Source: Methylovirgula sp. 4M-Z18
GTDB lineage: Bacteria; Pseudomonadota; Alphaproteobacteria; Rhizobiales; Beijerinckiaceae
Assembly (NCBI RefSeq): GCF_037890675.1
Contig: NZ_CP149574.1
Location: 3,014,874 to 3,078,873 of the forward strand
Reading direction: 5' to 3'
DNA: 64,000 nucleotides
The translations under genes and the position numbers were made by a program. The notes below the pieces were generated by a model. The model was not told the origin of the DNA, made no database searches, and saw nothing but the letters and a program-made list of their open reading frames with translations. Of this stretch, positions 44,730-53,077 are shown piece by piece (position 1 is the stretch's first letter; the number at the start of each line of letters is the position of its first letter).

Positions 44730-46121
44730 ATGGCCCTTTACGATCTTTCTGCGGCGGAGATGCTCGCCGGCTTCAAAAGCCGCACGCTGTCGCCGGTCGA
44801 CGTGACGCAGGCGATTCTGGGCCGCATCGCGCAATGGGAACCGCATATTCACGCCACCTATGCGCTGAACGGCGAGCAGGCGCTGAGGCAAGCGCACGCG
44901 TCGGAAGCGCGCTGGCGCGCAGGCGCGACGCTTGGGCCCCTCGACGGCGTGCCAGTGATGATCAAGGAGAATATCGCGACCCGCGGCGTCGCGACCCCAC
45001 TCGGCACGGCGGCGACGGATTTGGTTCCGAGCGCCGTCGATGCGCCGCCAGCGCAGCGCCTGCGCGAATCCGGCGCGGTCCTTCTCGGCAAGACCACCAT
45101 GCCCGATTACGGTATGCTGTCCTCGGGGCTCTCAAGCTTTCACGAACTCGCGCGCAATCCGTGGAATCTGGCGACCAATCCCGGCGGCTCCTCGGCGGGC
45201 GCGGGCGCGGGCGTTGCCGCCGGCTACGGCCCCCTGCATCTGGGCACCGATATCGGCGGCTCGGTGCGCCTGCCCGCCGGCTGGTGCGGCATCTTCGGCC
45301 TGAAACCCTCGAACGGGCGCATCCCGATCGACCCGCCCTATATCGGCCGCGTTGCCGGACCGATGACCCGCAACGTGCGCGACGCGGCGCTCAGCATGGC
45401 CGTGCTGAGCCAGCCCGACGCGCGCGATTATATGAGCCTGCCGCATCAAGCGATCGATTGGCTCGCGCTCGACAGCGAGGTCAAGGGCCTGCGCATCGGG
45501 CTCCTGCTCGACGCCGGTTGCGGCATGATGCCTGAGCCCGAAGTGCTGCGGGCAGTCGAACAGGCAGCGAAAATCTTGAGCGACGCCGGCGCCCATGTCG
45601 AACTGATGCCGCCGTTCCTGACCCCCGTCATGCTGAACGGCCTCGACGATTTCTGGCGCGCCCGCGCCTGGGCCGATCTGGCCGCCCTCCCCGAAGAGCG
45701 GCGCAGGAAAGCGCTGCCCTTCATCGTCGATTGGGCCTGCGCCGCCGCACTTTACGACGGCCAGCGCGTGTTCAAGGGCTTCAGCCAGATCACCGCGATG
45801 CGCATTGCCGCGACCAACGCCTGCGCGCCGTTTGACTTCGTCCTGTCGCCCACGGCGCCGCTACCCGCCTTTGCCGCCGAACTGCCCTGCCCGACCGACG
45901 ATCCGGCGCGGCCCTTCGAACATATCGGCTTCACGGTCGCCTTCAACATGTCGGAACAGCCCGCCGCCTCGATCAATTGCGGCTATACCGCCGACGGCCT
46001 GCCGATCGGCCTGCAGATCGTCGGGCAGCGTTTCGACGATCTCGGCGTCTTGCGCCTCGCCTACCAATTCGAGCAATTGCGGCCCAAGCAAAGACCGTGG
46101 CCGGAACCGCCCGGCGCGTGA
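44730..46121 (+). CDS. Amidase-signature (AS) family amidase
   Basis: A 463-residue AS-family hydrolase that cleaves an amide bond. The catalytic Lys is in DGVPVMIKENIATRG, and the Ser-rich loop NPWNLATNPGGSSAGAGAGVAAGYGPLHLGTDIGGSVRLPAGWCGIFGLKPSNGRI contains the cis-Ser and nucleophile Ser. ATG 44730 has AGGAGCAAAG upstream. Placed after the importer, it probably hydrolyses the imported amide inside the cell. The substrate class is inferred from context only. It converges on an AraC-type regulator. Confidence 0.91.
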   Translation: MALYDLSAAEMLAGFKSRTLSPVDVTQAILGRIAQWEPHIHATYALNGEQALRQAHASEARWRAGATLGPLDGVPVMIKENIATRGVATPLGTAATDLVPSAVDAPPAQRLRESGAVLLGKTTMPDYGMLSSGLSSFHELARNPWNLATNPGGSSAGAGAGVAAGYGPLHLGTDIGGSVRLPAGWCGIFGLKPSNGRIPIDPPYIGRVAGPMTRNVRDAALSMAVLSQPDARDYMSLPHQAIDWLALDSEVKGLRIGLLLDAGCGMMPEPEVLRAVEQAAKILSDAGAHVELMPPFLTPVMLNGLDDFWRARAWADLAALPEERRRKALPFIVDWACAAALYDGQRVFKGFSQITAMRIAATNACAPFDFVLSPTAPLPAFAAELPCPTDDPARPFEHIGFTVAFNMSEQPAASINCGYTADGLPIGLQIVGQRFDDLGVLRLAYQFEQLRPKQRPWPEPPGA

Positions 46122-46145
46122 GCTATCCGGCTTGCGTGCGCGCAC

Positions 46146-47003
46146 TCACCCCTTGCTATCAAACTGAAGTGTTTCTTCTGCGCTTATCGACTTAGCAAGG
46201 GATTTTCCCAGCGTGCGCGCTTGGCCGGGCGTGAGTCCAAAGATCTTGCGAAAGGCGGCACCAAAGGCTGGCTGGCCGACAAAACCCGCCAATGCAGCAG
46301 CGCGTGTCGGCGGCGCGCCATTGATCAAGGCGTTGAGGGCCTCGGTCATCCGCATCTGCTGACGCCATTGTCGAAAGCCAAGGCCGGTTTCCGAGCGGAA
46401 AAGTCGCGCCAATGTGCGCGTCGACGCACCCGCCATGTGCGCCAATTCATCGAGCCCGCGCCCATCGCTCGGGTGCAGACGCAGCGCAGCGACAACGCGC
46501 ATCAACCGAGGATCGCGGGGCAGCGGCAAACTCAGGGGAAGTGGCGTGGCACGTGAGATTTCGTCGAGCACAAGTTCGGTCAGGTGATGGCCGCGGCCGC
46601 CGAGCTCCCAGTTCACCGGTTCGGCGCATGCGGCCAAGATCAGCTCCCGCAATAAGGGCGACACCGCGATAACCGCGCTCTTGAGTGCGGCCCGGGCGAC
46701 TGCGTCTTCCCGCAGGAAAAGTTCGCGGAGCGCGACGGGGCCGTCCATCGTCACCGAGTGGGATTCGTTCGCGCGCAGAAACAACGCCGCCGTCGGAGGA
46801 ACCGTAAAGGACATCGATGACGTCTCGATCCGCATGACGCCGGATATGGCAAAGAGGAGTTGCGCGCGCGGGTGGCTGTGAAAACCTGTACGCAAGCCAG
46901 ACGTGTAATCCTCGGCATAACCGACCAGAGGGCGCAGGGCTGTCTCGTAGGGCTCAACGAGTTTTTGTCTGAATAGCGACAAAAATTGGCCGGATGTCTT
47001 CAT
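46146..47003 (-). CDS. AraC-family transcriptional regulator
   Basis: A 285-residue regulator with an N-terminal cupin-like sensor (FHSHPRAQLLFAISGVMRIETSSMSFTVPPTAALFLRANESHSV) and a C-terminal AraC domain. The two helix-turn-helix units are LDELAHMAGASTRTLARLFRSETGLGFRQWRQQMRM and AAALAGFVGQPAFGAAFRKIFGLTPGQAR. Its stop is 24 bases from the amidase stop, and the cupin gene is divergent at 47055. It could regulate either neighbour; the cupin gene shares its promoter region and is the simpler guess. Confidence 0.88.
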   Translation of the reverse strand: MKTSGQFLSLFRQKLVEPYETALRPLVGYAEDYTSGLRTGFHSHPRAQLLFAISGVMRIETSSMSFTVPPTAALFLRANESHSVTMDGPVALRELFLREDAVARAALKSAVIAVSPLLRELILAACAEPVNWELGGRGHHLTELVLDEISRATPLPLSLPLPRDPRLMRVVAALRLHPSDGRGLDELAHMAGASTRTLARLFRSETGLGFRQWRQQMRMTEALNALINGAPPTRAAALAGFVGQPAFGAAFRKIFGLTPGQARTLGKSLAKSISAEETLQFDSKG

Positions 47004-47054
47004 TGATCACTGCTACAAGAAAAAATCCCCGAAAGATAGACAACGGAGGCAACA

Positions 47055-47480
47055 ATGAGCGACGGCTTGTTCGAGAAGATTGGTTATGTGAAGTCCGATC
47101 AGACGGTTCAGGGTCCGATCACGCCAGGGCAGAACCGTCGCAAGGCCATCGCCGCCGGCGACCTGTGGGTCGGTGAGTGCCATGTCACGGCGCTGGAGGC
47201 TCCCAGCCAATGGCATCACCACGCCGAGTTCGACAGTGTCATGTACATGCTGTCGGGTCGCATTCGAGTCGATTTCGGTGAGAATGGCGAGCAATCCTTC
47301 GAGATCGGCAAGGGCGATTACGCCTATTTTCCGCGCCGGGCCATTCACCGCTGCCAGATCATCGAGGGCGGCAATGACGTCCGCTACGTCTTCGTCAGGC
47401 TAGGTAAGGGTGAGACCGTGGTGAACGTCGATGGCCCCGGACCTTTTGCACCGGCGGAGCCGGCAAAAATGTCTGCCTGA
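47055..47480 (+). CDS. Single-domain cupin protein
   Basis: A 141-residue cupin. The first cupin motif is WHHHAEFDSVMYMLSGRIRVDFG, with metal-binding His-His-His and a Glu position, and the second is GDYAYFPRRAIHRCQIIEGG. Such small cupins bind a metal and act as isomerases, dioxygenases or sensors; no substrate can be named. The start follows GGAGGCAAC. It is divergent from the AraC regulator with a 51-base gap and precedes a GNAT gene. Confidence 0.83.
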   Translation: MSDGLFEKIGYVKSDQTVQGPITPGQNRRKAIAAGDLWVGECHVTALEAPSQWHHHAEFDSVMYMLSGRIRVDFGENGEQSFEIGKGDYAYFPRRAIHRCQIIEGGNDVRYVFVRLGKGETVVNVDGPGPFAPAEPAKMSA

Positions 47481-47548
47481 TCCGAAAGATCCGAGGCTGC
47501 GCGCGCCAGCGCCCCCGCCGGCGCAGTAGATTGAAGAAAGGCCAAAAT

Positions 47549-48208
47549 ATGGATTTGTCCAGTTGGAAGGGCGTGCCGCCCCCGCACCGCGTCACCCTCG
47601 AGGGCCGCTACGCGAGGCTTGAGCCTCTCGATGCCCGTCGTCATAGCAAGGATTTGTTCGCCTCGGCGCGCGAACCCGGCGGCGACGATCGGTTCCGGTA
47701 TTTATTCGACGAACCCCCGGCGGCCTTGGAGGAAATGACCGACTGGCTTGAAGCAAAGGCGGCCTCCTCGGATCCGCTTTTCTTCGCCGTGATTGACAAG
47801 GCGACTGGGCGAGCCGAAGGCCGTCAGGCCCTGATGCGCATTGACCCATCGCACGGCGCCGCCGAAATCGGCAACATATTGTGGGGACCGTCGATCGCGC
47901 GGACTCGGGTGGCCACCGAAGCCCTCTACCTGTTCGCCCATTATCTATTCGATACGCTGGGCTATCGCCGCTTCGAGTGGAAATGTCACAACCTGAATGA
48001 GCCATCCAAGCGCGCCGCCTTACGGTTCGGTTTTACCTTCGAAGGCATTTTCCGTCAGCATATGGTCGCCAAAGGCCGCAACCGCGACACGGCCTGGTAT
48101 GCGATGATCGACCCCGACTGGCCACGCCTGAGAGCCGGTTACGAAGCTTGGCTCGATCCATCGAACTTCGACGATGACAAGGTACAGAGGCGGAAGCTTT
48201 TGTTCTGA
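47549..48208 (+). CDS. GNAT-family N-acetyltransferase (RimJ-like)
   Basis: A 219-residue acetyltransferase of the RimJ/RimL-type GNAT fold. RYARLEPLDARRHSKDL forms strand 1 and helix 1. IGNILWGPSIARTRVATEALYLFAHYLFDTLGYRRFEWKCHNLNEPSKRAALRFGFTFEGIFRQHMV contains the acetyl-CoA loop and the later C-terminal motif. ATG 47549 has AAAGG six bases upstream; a TTG at 47531 is not used. It may acetylate a protein N-terminus, a small amine or a peptide; the target is unknown. Confidence 0.86.
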   Translation: MDLSSWKGVPPPHRVTLEGRYARLEPLDARRHSKDLFASAREPGGDDRFRYLFDEPPAALEEMTDWLEAKAASSDPLFFAVIDKATGRAEGRQALMRIDPSHGAAEIGNILWGPSIARTRVATEALYLFAHYLFDTLGYRRFEWKCHNLNEPSKRAALRFGFTFEGIFRQHMVAKGRNRDTAWYAMIDPDWPRLRAGYEAWLDPSNFDDDKVQRRKLLF

Positions 48209-48427
48209 GGATAAATGAGTCGCAGCGGCCTTCAGAGAACCGCTATGCCGCGGGGGCGCGTGAAGAAATTATTAAAAATCTTGCTGGATGATGCGGCGCT
48301 GGAACGGTGCCGCCGTCCTTCGCATCACAGACCGGGTTCGCCCCGTTTGTGAGCGGAGGTTCGTCGCGCGGAATCGTCTCCACATTGCTGCTTTGTCGTT
48401 GCCTGTGTTGCGTTTCCGGAGGCGAGT

Positions 48428-49153
48428 GTGTTCAACCTGCGCAGATTGCCGCTTTTTCTCGTGCTCGCGTCTCTTCTCATCGGCACTGCGGCCTATGCGC
48501 AGCAGGCGGCCGATTTCTGCCGCGCCCGGCTGAAAGCGACGGCGGTCGATCTTTCGTCCCAGGTCGACGATGGCTTCCTCAAACATATGAAGCGCATCGG
48601 CATCAAGACCGTAATCCGCTATTACGACCTCGAAGACGAGACCTTCGACGGCAAGTCGATCACCCCGCGCGAACGGGTGCTAATAAAGAAACACGGCTTC
48701 AAGCTCGGCGTCGTGTTCCAGCACCACAGCAATCGTATCGCCAGCTTCACGCCCCGATCCGGCCTGCGTGACGCCAAGCGCGCGGTCGTCATGGCCCATG
48801 CCATGCGCCAGCCACGCGGCAGCACCATCTATTTCGGCGTCGACAATAATTGGGACAGCGACCATGCGCTGAATGCCGTCACCCGCTATTTCAAAGTGGC
48901 GAAACGCGTGGTGACGGCCGGCGGCTACCATGTCGGCGTCTACGGCAGCGGTCTCGTCTGCGACACGATCCGGGGCAAGAATCTCGCGCAGAAATGCTGG
49001 CTGTCGAACGCCAAATCCTGGCCGGGCTATGCGGATTATTACCGCAGCCAGCAATGGCACATGCTGCAGACGCGCGAAGGCGTCTGCGCGGGCCACCCGG
49101 TCGATTTCGACATCGTCAATCGCCGTTTCGCCGATTACGGCCAGTTCGACTGA
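48428..49153 (+). CDS. DUF1906 glycoside-hydrolase-like secreted protein
   Basis: A 241-residue protein with signal peptide FNLRRLPLFLVLASLLIGTAAYAQ, followed by a DUF1906 (Rv2525c-like glycoside-hydrolase fold) domain. The TIM-barrel motifs are AVDLSSQVDDGFLKHMKRIGIKTVIRYYD near the start, VFQHHSN, TIYFGVDNNWD and GVYGSGLVCD. PVDFDIVNRRFADYGQFD ends the domain. The family is thought to act on cell-wall or capsule glycans, or on peptidoglycan; no substrate is established. The start is GTG 48428. The gene stands alone between the GNAT and SDR genes. Confidence 0.84.
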   Translation: MFNLRRLPLFLVLASLLIGTAAYAQQAADFCRARLKATAVDLSSQVDDGFLKHMKRIGIKTVIRYYDLEDETFDGKSITPRERVLIKKHGFKLGVVFQHHSNRIASFTPRSGLRDAKRAVVMAHAMRQPRGSTIYFGVDNNWDSDHALNAVTRYFKVAKRVVTAGGYHVGVYGSGLVCDTIRGKNLAQKCWLSNAKSWPGYADYYRSQQWHMLQTREGVCAGHPVDFDIVNRRFADYGQFD

Positions 49154-49187
49154 CAATCCACCGCTAGAACGGGCGACCTGGCACCGG

Positions 49188-49943
49188 TCAGATCTGGGCC
49201 TGTCCGCCGTCGACGAAAAGCTCAGCGCCGGCAATGAAACTGGCATCATTGGATGCGAGGAAAGCGGCGACGCCGGCAACCTCATCGGGATCGCCGACGC
49301 GCCCGAGCGGAATGGTGGAGGCCATATAATCGAGCAGCCCCTGCTGCTGCGCCGCATCGGGGCCGGCAAGATCGACGAGGCCGGGCGTCTTGATCGGGCC
49401 GGGGCTGATGACATTCACGCGGATGCCGCGCGCCTTAAGATCGAGCGTCCAACTCCGCGCGAAATTGCGCACCGCGGCCTTGGAGGCGCTGTAGACGCTG
49501 AACGCCGGCGTGCCCTTGACGCTGACATTGGACGCCGTGAGGATCACCGAGGCGCCGTCCACCAGGAGCGGCAGCGCCTTCTGCACCGTGAAGAGCACAC
49601 CCTTCACATTCCGGCCGAACGTGTCGTCATATTGCTCTTCCGTGATCGAGCCGAGCGGCAGCATGGAGCCGCCGCCGGCATTGACGACGAGCACGTCAAT
49701 GCGGCCGGCGTCCGCTTTGACCCTTTCATAGAGGCAGTTGAGATCGCTCAGATTGCCGGAATCCGCCTGGATGCCCGTCGCCTTCGGCCCGATCGCCGCG
49801 ACCGCGGCGTCGAGTTCCGCCCGACGGCGGCCGGTCACGAAGACCTTTGCGCCCTCCGTTGCGAAGCGCTTGGCGGTGGCGAGGCCGATGCCGGTGGTGC
49901 CGCCGGTCACGACGGCGATTTTTCCTTCGAGTTTGCGTGCCAT
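49188..49943 (-). CDS. SDR-family oxidoreductase
   Basis: A 251-residue short-chain dehydrogenase. The cofactor loop is VTGGTTGIGLATAKRF (TGxxxGIG) and the adenine region is VFVTGRRRAELD, with Arg residues that suggest NADP preference. The catalytic Ser is in ASNVSVKG, and the YxxxK motif YSASKAA (Tyr and Lys) is present. It is preceded on the minus strand by a LysR gene, and its promoter carries a 23-bp motif shared with the doxX promoter, suggesting common LysR control. Confidence 0.9.
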   Translation of the reverse strand: MARKLEGKIAVVTGGTTGIGLATAKRFATEGAKVFVTGRRRAELDAAVAAIGPKATGIQADSGNLSDLNCLYERVKADAGRIDVLVVNAGGGSMLPLGSITEEQYDDTFGRNVKGVLFTVQKALPLLVDGASVILTASNVSVKGTPAFSVYSASKAAVRNFARSWTLDLKARGIRVNVISPGPIKTPGLVDLAGPDAAQQQGLLDYMASTIPLGRVGDPDEVAGVAAFLASNDASFIAGAELFVDGGQAQI

Positions 49944-49988
49944 GATCTGTCTCCTGGTTGAGGAGACAATTTGCGGCGGAAGATCGCC

Positions 49989-50011
49989 TTTCGAAACGGA
50001 AATGATTGAAA
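49989..50011. promoter_or_regulatory. LysR-linked motif upstream of the SDR gene
   Basis: On the minus strand this reads TTTCAATCATTTC, then CG, then TTTCGAAA. It matches 21 of 23 positions of the site at 51034-51056, in the same orientation relative to the gene it precedes. It lies 45 bp before the SDR start. Confidence 0.6.
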
Positions 50012-50049
50012 GCTATCGTTGCAGAAATGATGACATCAAATCGTCAAAC

Positions 50050-51012
50050 CTATGGCTGCTTTCCCCGTTGCTCCGGAGGTTTCCAGCCCATTACCGCTTC
50101 GGCGCGCCACGGCGCGTCGCTCAGCCCGGCGATCAGGAAATCGGCCAGAGCGGAGATCTTGGCGGGACGCGCGCGGGCCGTGGGAGTAACGAAGTACAGG
50201 CCGCCTTCCGGCATGCGCCAGTCGGCGAGAAGCGGCTCAAGCTGCTTGTCGGGAAAATATTGCGTGGCGAGAAACTCGGGAAATTCGGTGATCGCCAGGC
50301 CCTCGAGCACCGTCGGCAACAGGGCTTCGGCACTCGTCCCCCGAAGCGGCCCCGTTGGCGTCACCGCGGATTCCTCGCCCGTTTTCCGGTGGGTGAAGCG
50401 CCAGACGTCGCGCTTCGCGCGATTGGCGTAGCTCAGGCAATGATGGGCGACGAGATCGTGCGGGTGCTGCGGCCGGCCATAGCGCGCAAGATAGGAAGGC
50501 GACGCGACAACGAACCGGCGTACAGGCACGATCAGGCGGGCGACGAGCGACGAATCCTCAAGCGCTGCAATGCGCAAGGCGGCATCGAAGCCGTCGCCGA
50601 TCAGGTCGGTTCGCGCATCGGTAAGATGCAGATCGACCGCAATGTCGGGATAGCGGCGAAAGAATTCCGGCAGCAGCGGCGCGACCCAACGCGTCCCGAA
50701 GGAAAGCGGGGCGGCCAGCTTCACGAGGCCGCGCGGGCGGCTGGAGGCCTCGCGGGCGACGTTCTCGGCCTCCTCGGCTTCGGCGTAGATTTTCGAGGCC
50801 CGCTCGGCGAGCGTGTGGCCGTAGTCCGTCAAGGCGAGTTGCCGCGAGGTCCGATTGAAAAGACGCCCGCCCAGGCGCTCTTCCAGGCGGGTGACGGCAC
50901 GCGAGACGGTGGCCACCGAGACGCCCATAGCGCGGGCCGCCGCGGCGAAGGAGCGCTCTTCGGCCACTTTGGCGAACATGGCCAGCCCCTCGAAGTCCGG
51001 GATTTTCGACAT
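50050..51012 (-). CDS. LysR-family transcriptional regulator
   Basis: A 320-residue LTTR with the N-terminal winged helix FAKVAEERSFAAAARAMGVSVATVSRAVTRLEERLGGRLFNRTSRQLALT and a C-terminal periplasmic-binding-like sensor domain. ATG 51012 (MSKIPDFEG) is preferred over the earlier one at 51039. The gene is divergent from doxX with a 114-base gap, and the SDR gene lies just downstream in the same direction. A repeated 23-bp motif at both the SDR and doxX promoters makes it the natural candidate regulator of a small redox regulon. The ligand is unknown. Confidence 0.9.
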   Translation of the reverse strand: MSKIPDFEGLAMFAKVAEERSFAAAARAMGVSVATVSRAVTRLEERLGGRLFNRTSRQLALTDYGHTLAERASKIYAEAEEAENVAREASSRPRGLVKLAAPLSFGTRWVAPLLPEFFRRYPDIAVDLHLTDARTDLIGDGFDAALRIAALEDSSLVARLIVPVRRFVVASPSYLARYGRPQHPHDLVAHHCLSYANRAKRDVWRFTHRKTGEESAVTPTGPLRGTSAEALLPTVLEGLAITEFPEFLATQYFPDKQLEPLLADWRMPEGGLYFVTPTARARPAKISALADFLIAGLSDAPWRAEAVMGWKPPEQRGKQP

Positions 51013-51033
51013 CGACAAACCTGCAACGATGAT

Positions 51034-51056
51034 TTTCAATCATTTCTATTTCGAAA
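51034..51056. promoter_or_regulatory. LysR-linked motif upstream of doxX
   Basis: TTTCAATCATTTC, then TA, then TTTCGAAA (51034-51056). It sits 21 bp before the LysR start and 70 bp before doxX, so it could serve both genes. It shares 21 of 23 positions with the SDR-side site. Confidence 0.6.
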
Positions 51057-51126
51057 ATCCGCTTTTCGCAACATCATTTCCTCATCCCGCAACGAGATGC
51101 GGCGAACCGTTTCTAGGAGACTTTCG

Positions 51127-51540
51127 ATGTTCGATACCCGTTACCTTCCCCTTGTCGGCCGGTTGATGATTGGCGTTCCCTTCGCCATGAGCGGCCTGAG
51201 CAAGCTCGGCGCCTATGCTGCCACGACCGGCTTTATCGGCGCGGTTGGCTTGCCCTTCCCGCCGCTGGCCTACGCCGTGGCCGTGGCGGTCGAATTGGGC
51301 GGCGGTCTGCTGCTCATTGCCGGCTACCAGGCGCGCTATGTCGCCGTGGCCCTTGCCCTGTTCTCGCTCGCGACGGCCGCAGCCTTCCATAACAATTTCG
51401 CCGACCAGAACCAGATGATCCACTTCCTCAAGAACGTGATGATGGCCGGTGGCCTTCTGCAAATCGCCGCCTACGGCGCCGGTTCGCTCAGCCTCGACAA
51501 TCGCGGCAAGCAGGGTTCGCCCTCCGTCTTGACCGCCTAA
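51127..51540 (+). CDS. DoxX-family membrane protein
   Basis: A 137-residue membrane protein of about four helices with MIGVPFAMSGLSKLGAYAATTGFIGAVGLP at the start and FHNNFADQNQMIHFLKNVMMAGGLL near the end. These match DoxX/YphA-type proteins, associated with redox metabolism and often with quinone or sulfur partners. It is divergent from the LysR gene and precedes an NTF2-like protein gene. The upstream 23-bp motif shared with the SDR gene points to common control. Confidence 0.86.
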   Translation: MFDTRYLPLVGRLMIGVPFAMSGLSKLGAYAATTGFIGAVGLPFPPLAYAVAVAVELGGGLLLIAGYQARYVAVALALFSLATAAAFHNNFADQNQMIHFLKNVMMAGGLLQIAAYGAGSLSLDNRGKQGSPSVLTA

Positions 51541-51664
51541 AACATCGCCGCGACATCTTCGCTCCTCGCCCCTGAAAGCCTGCAGACCCGTCTCTGCAGG
51601 GGGGCCTCGTGCGAAACGCCGCCGGCGTGCTCCCCTTCCCCTCTATGCCAAACGGAGACATCCA

Positions 51665-52030
51665 ATGTCCCAGAGCATATCGACCCTGTTGCTGCGCAAT
51701 CTGCACGACGTGTTCGGCGAAAACGACCCTGTGCGCCGCCGTGCCACCGTCGACGAGATCTTCCATGAAGACGCGGTGTTCTACGACCCCAACAACGGCG
51801 CGCATCGCGGCCGTGATGCGATCGACCATATCGCGGGCGTGATCAAGGCCACCCATCCCGATTACCGCTATCAGCCGATCGCCCCGCCGGAAGAGACTGG
51901 TGATGGCGGGCGCGTCAGCTGGGTATCGGGCACCCCCGGCAAGGCGCCAGAATATGCCGGCACCGATTTCATCGTCGCCCACGACGGCCGGATTGCCGCC
52001 GTCTACCTGTTCTTCGACAAGCTGCCTTGA
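51665..52030 (+). CDS. NTF2-like (SnoaL-type) small protein
   Basis: A 121-residue cone-shaped alpha+beta barrel protein: LHDVFGENDPVRRRATVDEIFHEDAVFYDPNNGAHRGRDAIDHIAGVIKATHPDYRYQPIAPPEETGDGGRVSW. The family includes SnoaL polyketide cyclases, ketosteroid isomerases and many proteins of unknown function. The active-site Asp/His positions are not conserved enough to assign a reaction. It follows doxX by 124 bases on the same strand, so co-expression is possible. Confidence 0.78.
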   Translation: MSQSISTLLLRNLHDVFGENDPVRRRATVDEIFHEDAVFYDPNNGAHRGRDAIDHIAGVIKATHPDYRYQPIAPPEETGDGGRVSWVSGTPGKAPEYAGTDFIVAHDGRIAAVYLFFDKLP

Positions 52031-52063
52031 GCTTGCAGGGTGAAGCTGAATCCATGCCGGACC

Positions 52064-52092
52064 GCGCCATCCGCATACGCAGAGGATGGCGC
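52064..52092 (-). terminator. Hairpin between the NTF2-like gene and tRNA-Val
   Basis: GCGCCATCC (52064-52072) and GGATGGCGC (52084-52092) form a perfect 9-bp stem with an 11-nt loop, 34 bases after the NTF2-like gene. No T-tract follows. It may end either the + strand gene or the minus-strand tRNA transcript; the direction is not clear. Confidence 0.4.
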
Positions 52093-52212
52093 ACCGATCC
52101 GTCGGCGACAGCTCCGAATCCTTGCTGAATTGCTGCCGAATCGCCAAGATTCGCACCGGATCGGCGCGCGGCCAATCAAGTGCAAAGTGCTTGATAATCA
52201 AGAAATTTTAGA

Positions 52213-52287
52213 TGGTGGGCGCGACAGGGATCGAACCTGTGACCCCTTCCATGTCAAGGAAGTGCTCTCCCGCTGAGCTACGCGCCC
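52213..52287 (-). tRNA. tRNA-Val (GAC anticodon)
   Basis: On the minus strand the sequence begins GGGCGCGTAGCTCAGCGGG, has an anticodon stem-loop with TTGACAT (anticodon GAC), the T-arm GGTTCGATCC and an acceptor end with an encoded CCA. The cloverleaf closes with a 7-bp acceptor stem GGGCGCG/CGCGCCC. It decodes GUC/GUU valine. It lies between the NTF2-like gene and cpdR, transcribed toward lower coordinates. Confidence 0.97.
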
Positions 52288-52364
52288 GTCAGCGTCACCG
52301 CTGCAAGGTTGGGCGGATATAACGAACTCACCTCCGGGATGCAAGCGGTTATTTTTCGATCTCG

Positions 52365-52730
52365 TCAGGCGGCGAGCAGCCGGTTCACTTCGCCGACCAA
52401 ATCCTTCAAATGGAAGGGCTTGGACAGGATTTTGGCCTCGCGCGGCGCATTATTGTCGGGATTGAGCGCGACGGCGGCAAAGCCGGTGATGAACATCACC
52501 TTGATATCGGGGTCGAGATCGGTGGCGCGGCGCGCCAGTTCGATTCCGTCCATTTCCGGCATGACGATATCGGTGAGCAGCAATTCGAATGGCTCTTCGC
52601 GCAGCCGGTTGTAAGCGGAAAGGCCATTGTCGAAAGACGCAACGTCGTATCCCGCGTTCTGCAAAGCCTTCACCAGAAAGCGGCGCATGTCATTGTCGTC
52701 TTCGGCGAGCAGGATTTTTGTGTTGAGCAT
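52365..52730 (-). CDS. cpdR: Single-domain response regulator CpdR
   Basis: A 121-residue CheY-like receiver. LLAEDDNDMRRFLVKALQNAGYDVASFDNG contains the acidic pair, LLLTDIVMPEMDGIELARRATDLDPDIKVMFITGFAAVALNPD the phosphorylated Asp and switch Thr, and KILSKPFHLKDLVGEVNRLLAA the conserved Lys. In Caulobacter and rhizobia, unphosphorylated CpdR directs ClpXP to cell-cycle proteolysis. The sequence closely follows alphaproteobacterial CpdR. ATG 52730 is chosen by length; ATG 52745 has a weak ribosome-binding site. A 329-bp inverted-repeat element (52749-53077) lies immediately upstream, in the promoter position. Confidence 0.93.
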   Translation of the reverse strand: MLNTKILLAEDDNDMRRFLVKALQNAGYDVASFDNGLSAYNRLREEPFELLLTDIVMPEMDGIELARRATDLDPDIKVMFITGFAAVALNPDNNAPREAKILSKPFHLKDLVGEVNRLLAA

Positions 52731-52748
52731 GGTGTCGTGCGGCATTTG

Positions 52749-53077
52749 GGGCCTGTCGTCAATGATGGATAGGGTCTGGACGTGAGCGAATTTGGCCGAG
52801 TGGCAGGAGCCATGAGGAAGAACGCAAATCGGGTGTTCCCGATTTGCGCATCCTTGATGCTGGACTTGGGCAAGCCCAAGTCCAGATGCGTCGGCCTTGC
52901 GACGATTGGCGACGCACCACTCGGTCAAATTCGCCACGCCCCTTCGGGGTGAGGTGAAAAATGGTCATCTGCCACGTCGCAATGCTTGCCGGTACGGACG
53001 TACCGGCTACGCAATGCTCCTTGCATATGACCATTTTTGACCTCATCCAGACCCTATCCATCATTGACGACAGGCCC
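52749..53077. repeat. 329-bp inverted-repeat element upstream of cpdR (MITE-like, multi-hairpin)
   Basis: The ends are perfect 32-bp inverted repeats (52749-52780 starting GGGCCTGTCGTCAATG; 53046-53077). Inside are a perfect 11-bp hairpin with a 4-nt loop (52823-52848, arm GCAAATCGGG), and a perfect 11-bp hairpin with loop AA (52861-52884, arm TGGACTTGGGC). Further hairpins are GCGTCG/CGACGC (52887-52915), CCCC-TTCG-GGGG, and GCCGGTACG/CGTACCGGC (52988-53007). A nested 18-bp pair (52951-52968 with 53027-53044, one mismatch) brackets the last. There is no ORF of note inside and no target-site duplication was found. It fills almost the whole gap upstream of cpdR. Confidence 0.8.

Noticed and set aside
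52040-52276. Plus-strand ORF ending in GGRDRDRTCDPFHVKEVLSR
   Set aside because: That ending is the well-known false translation across a tRNA-Val gene read on the wrong strand.
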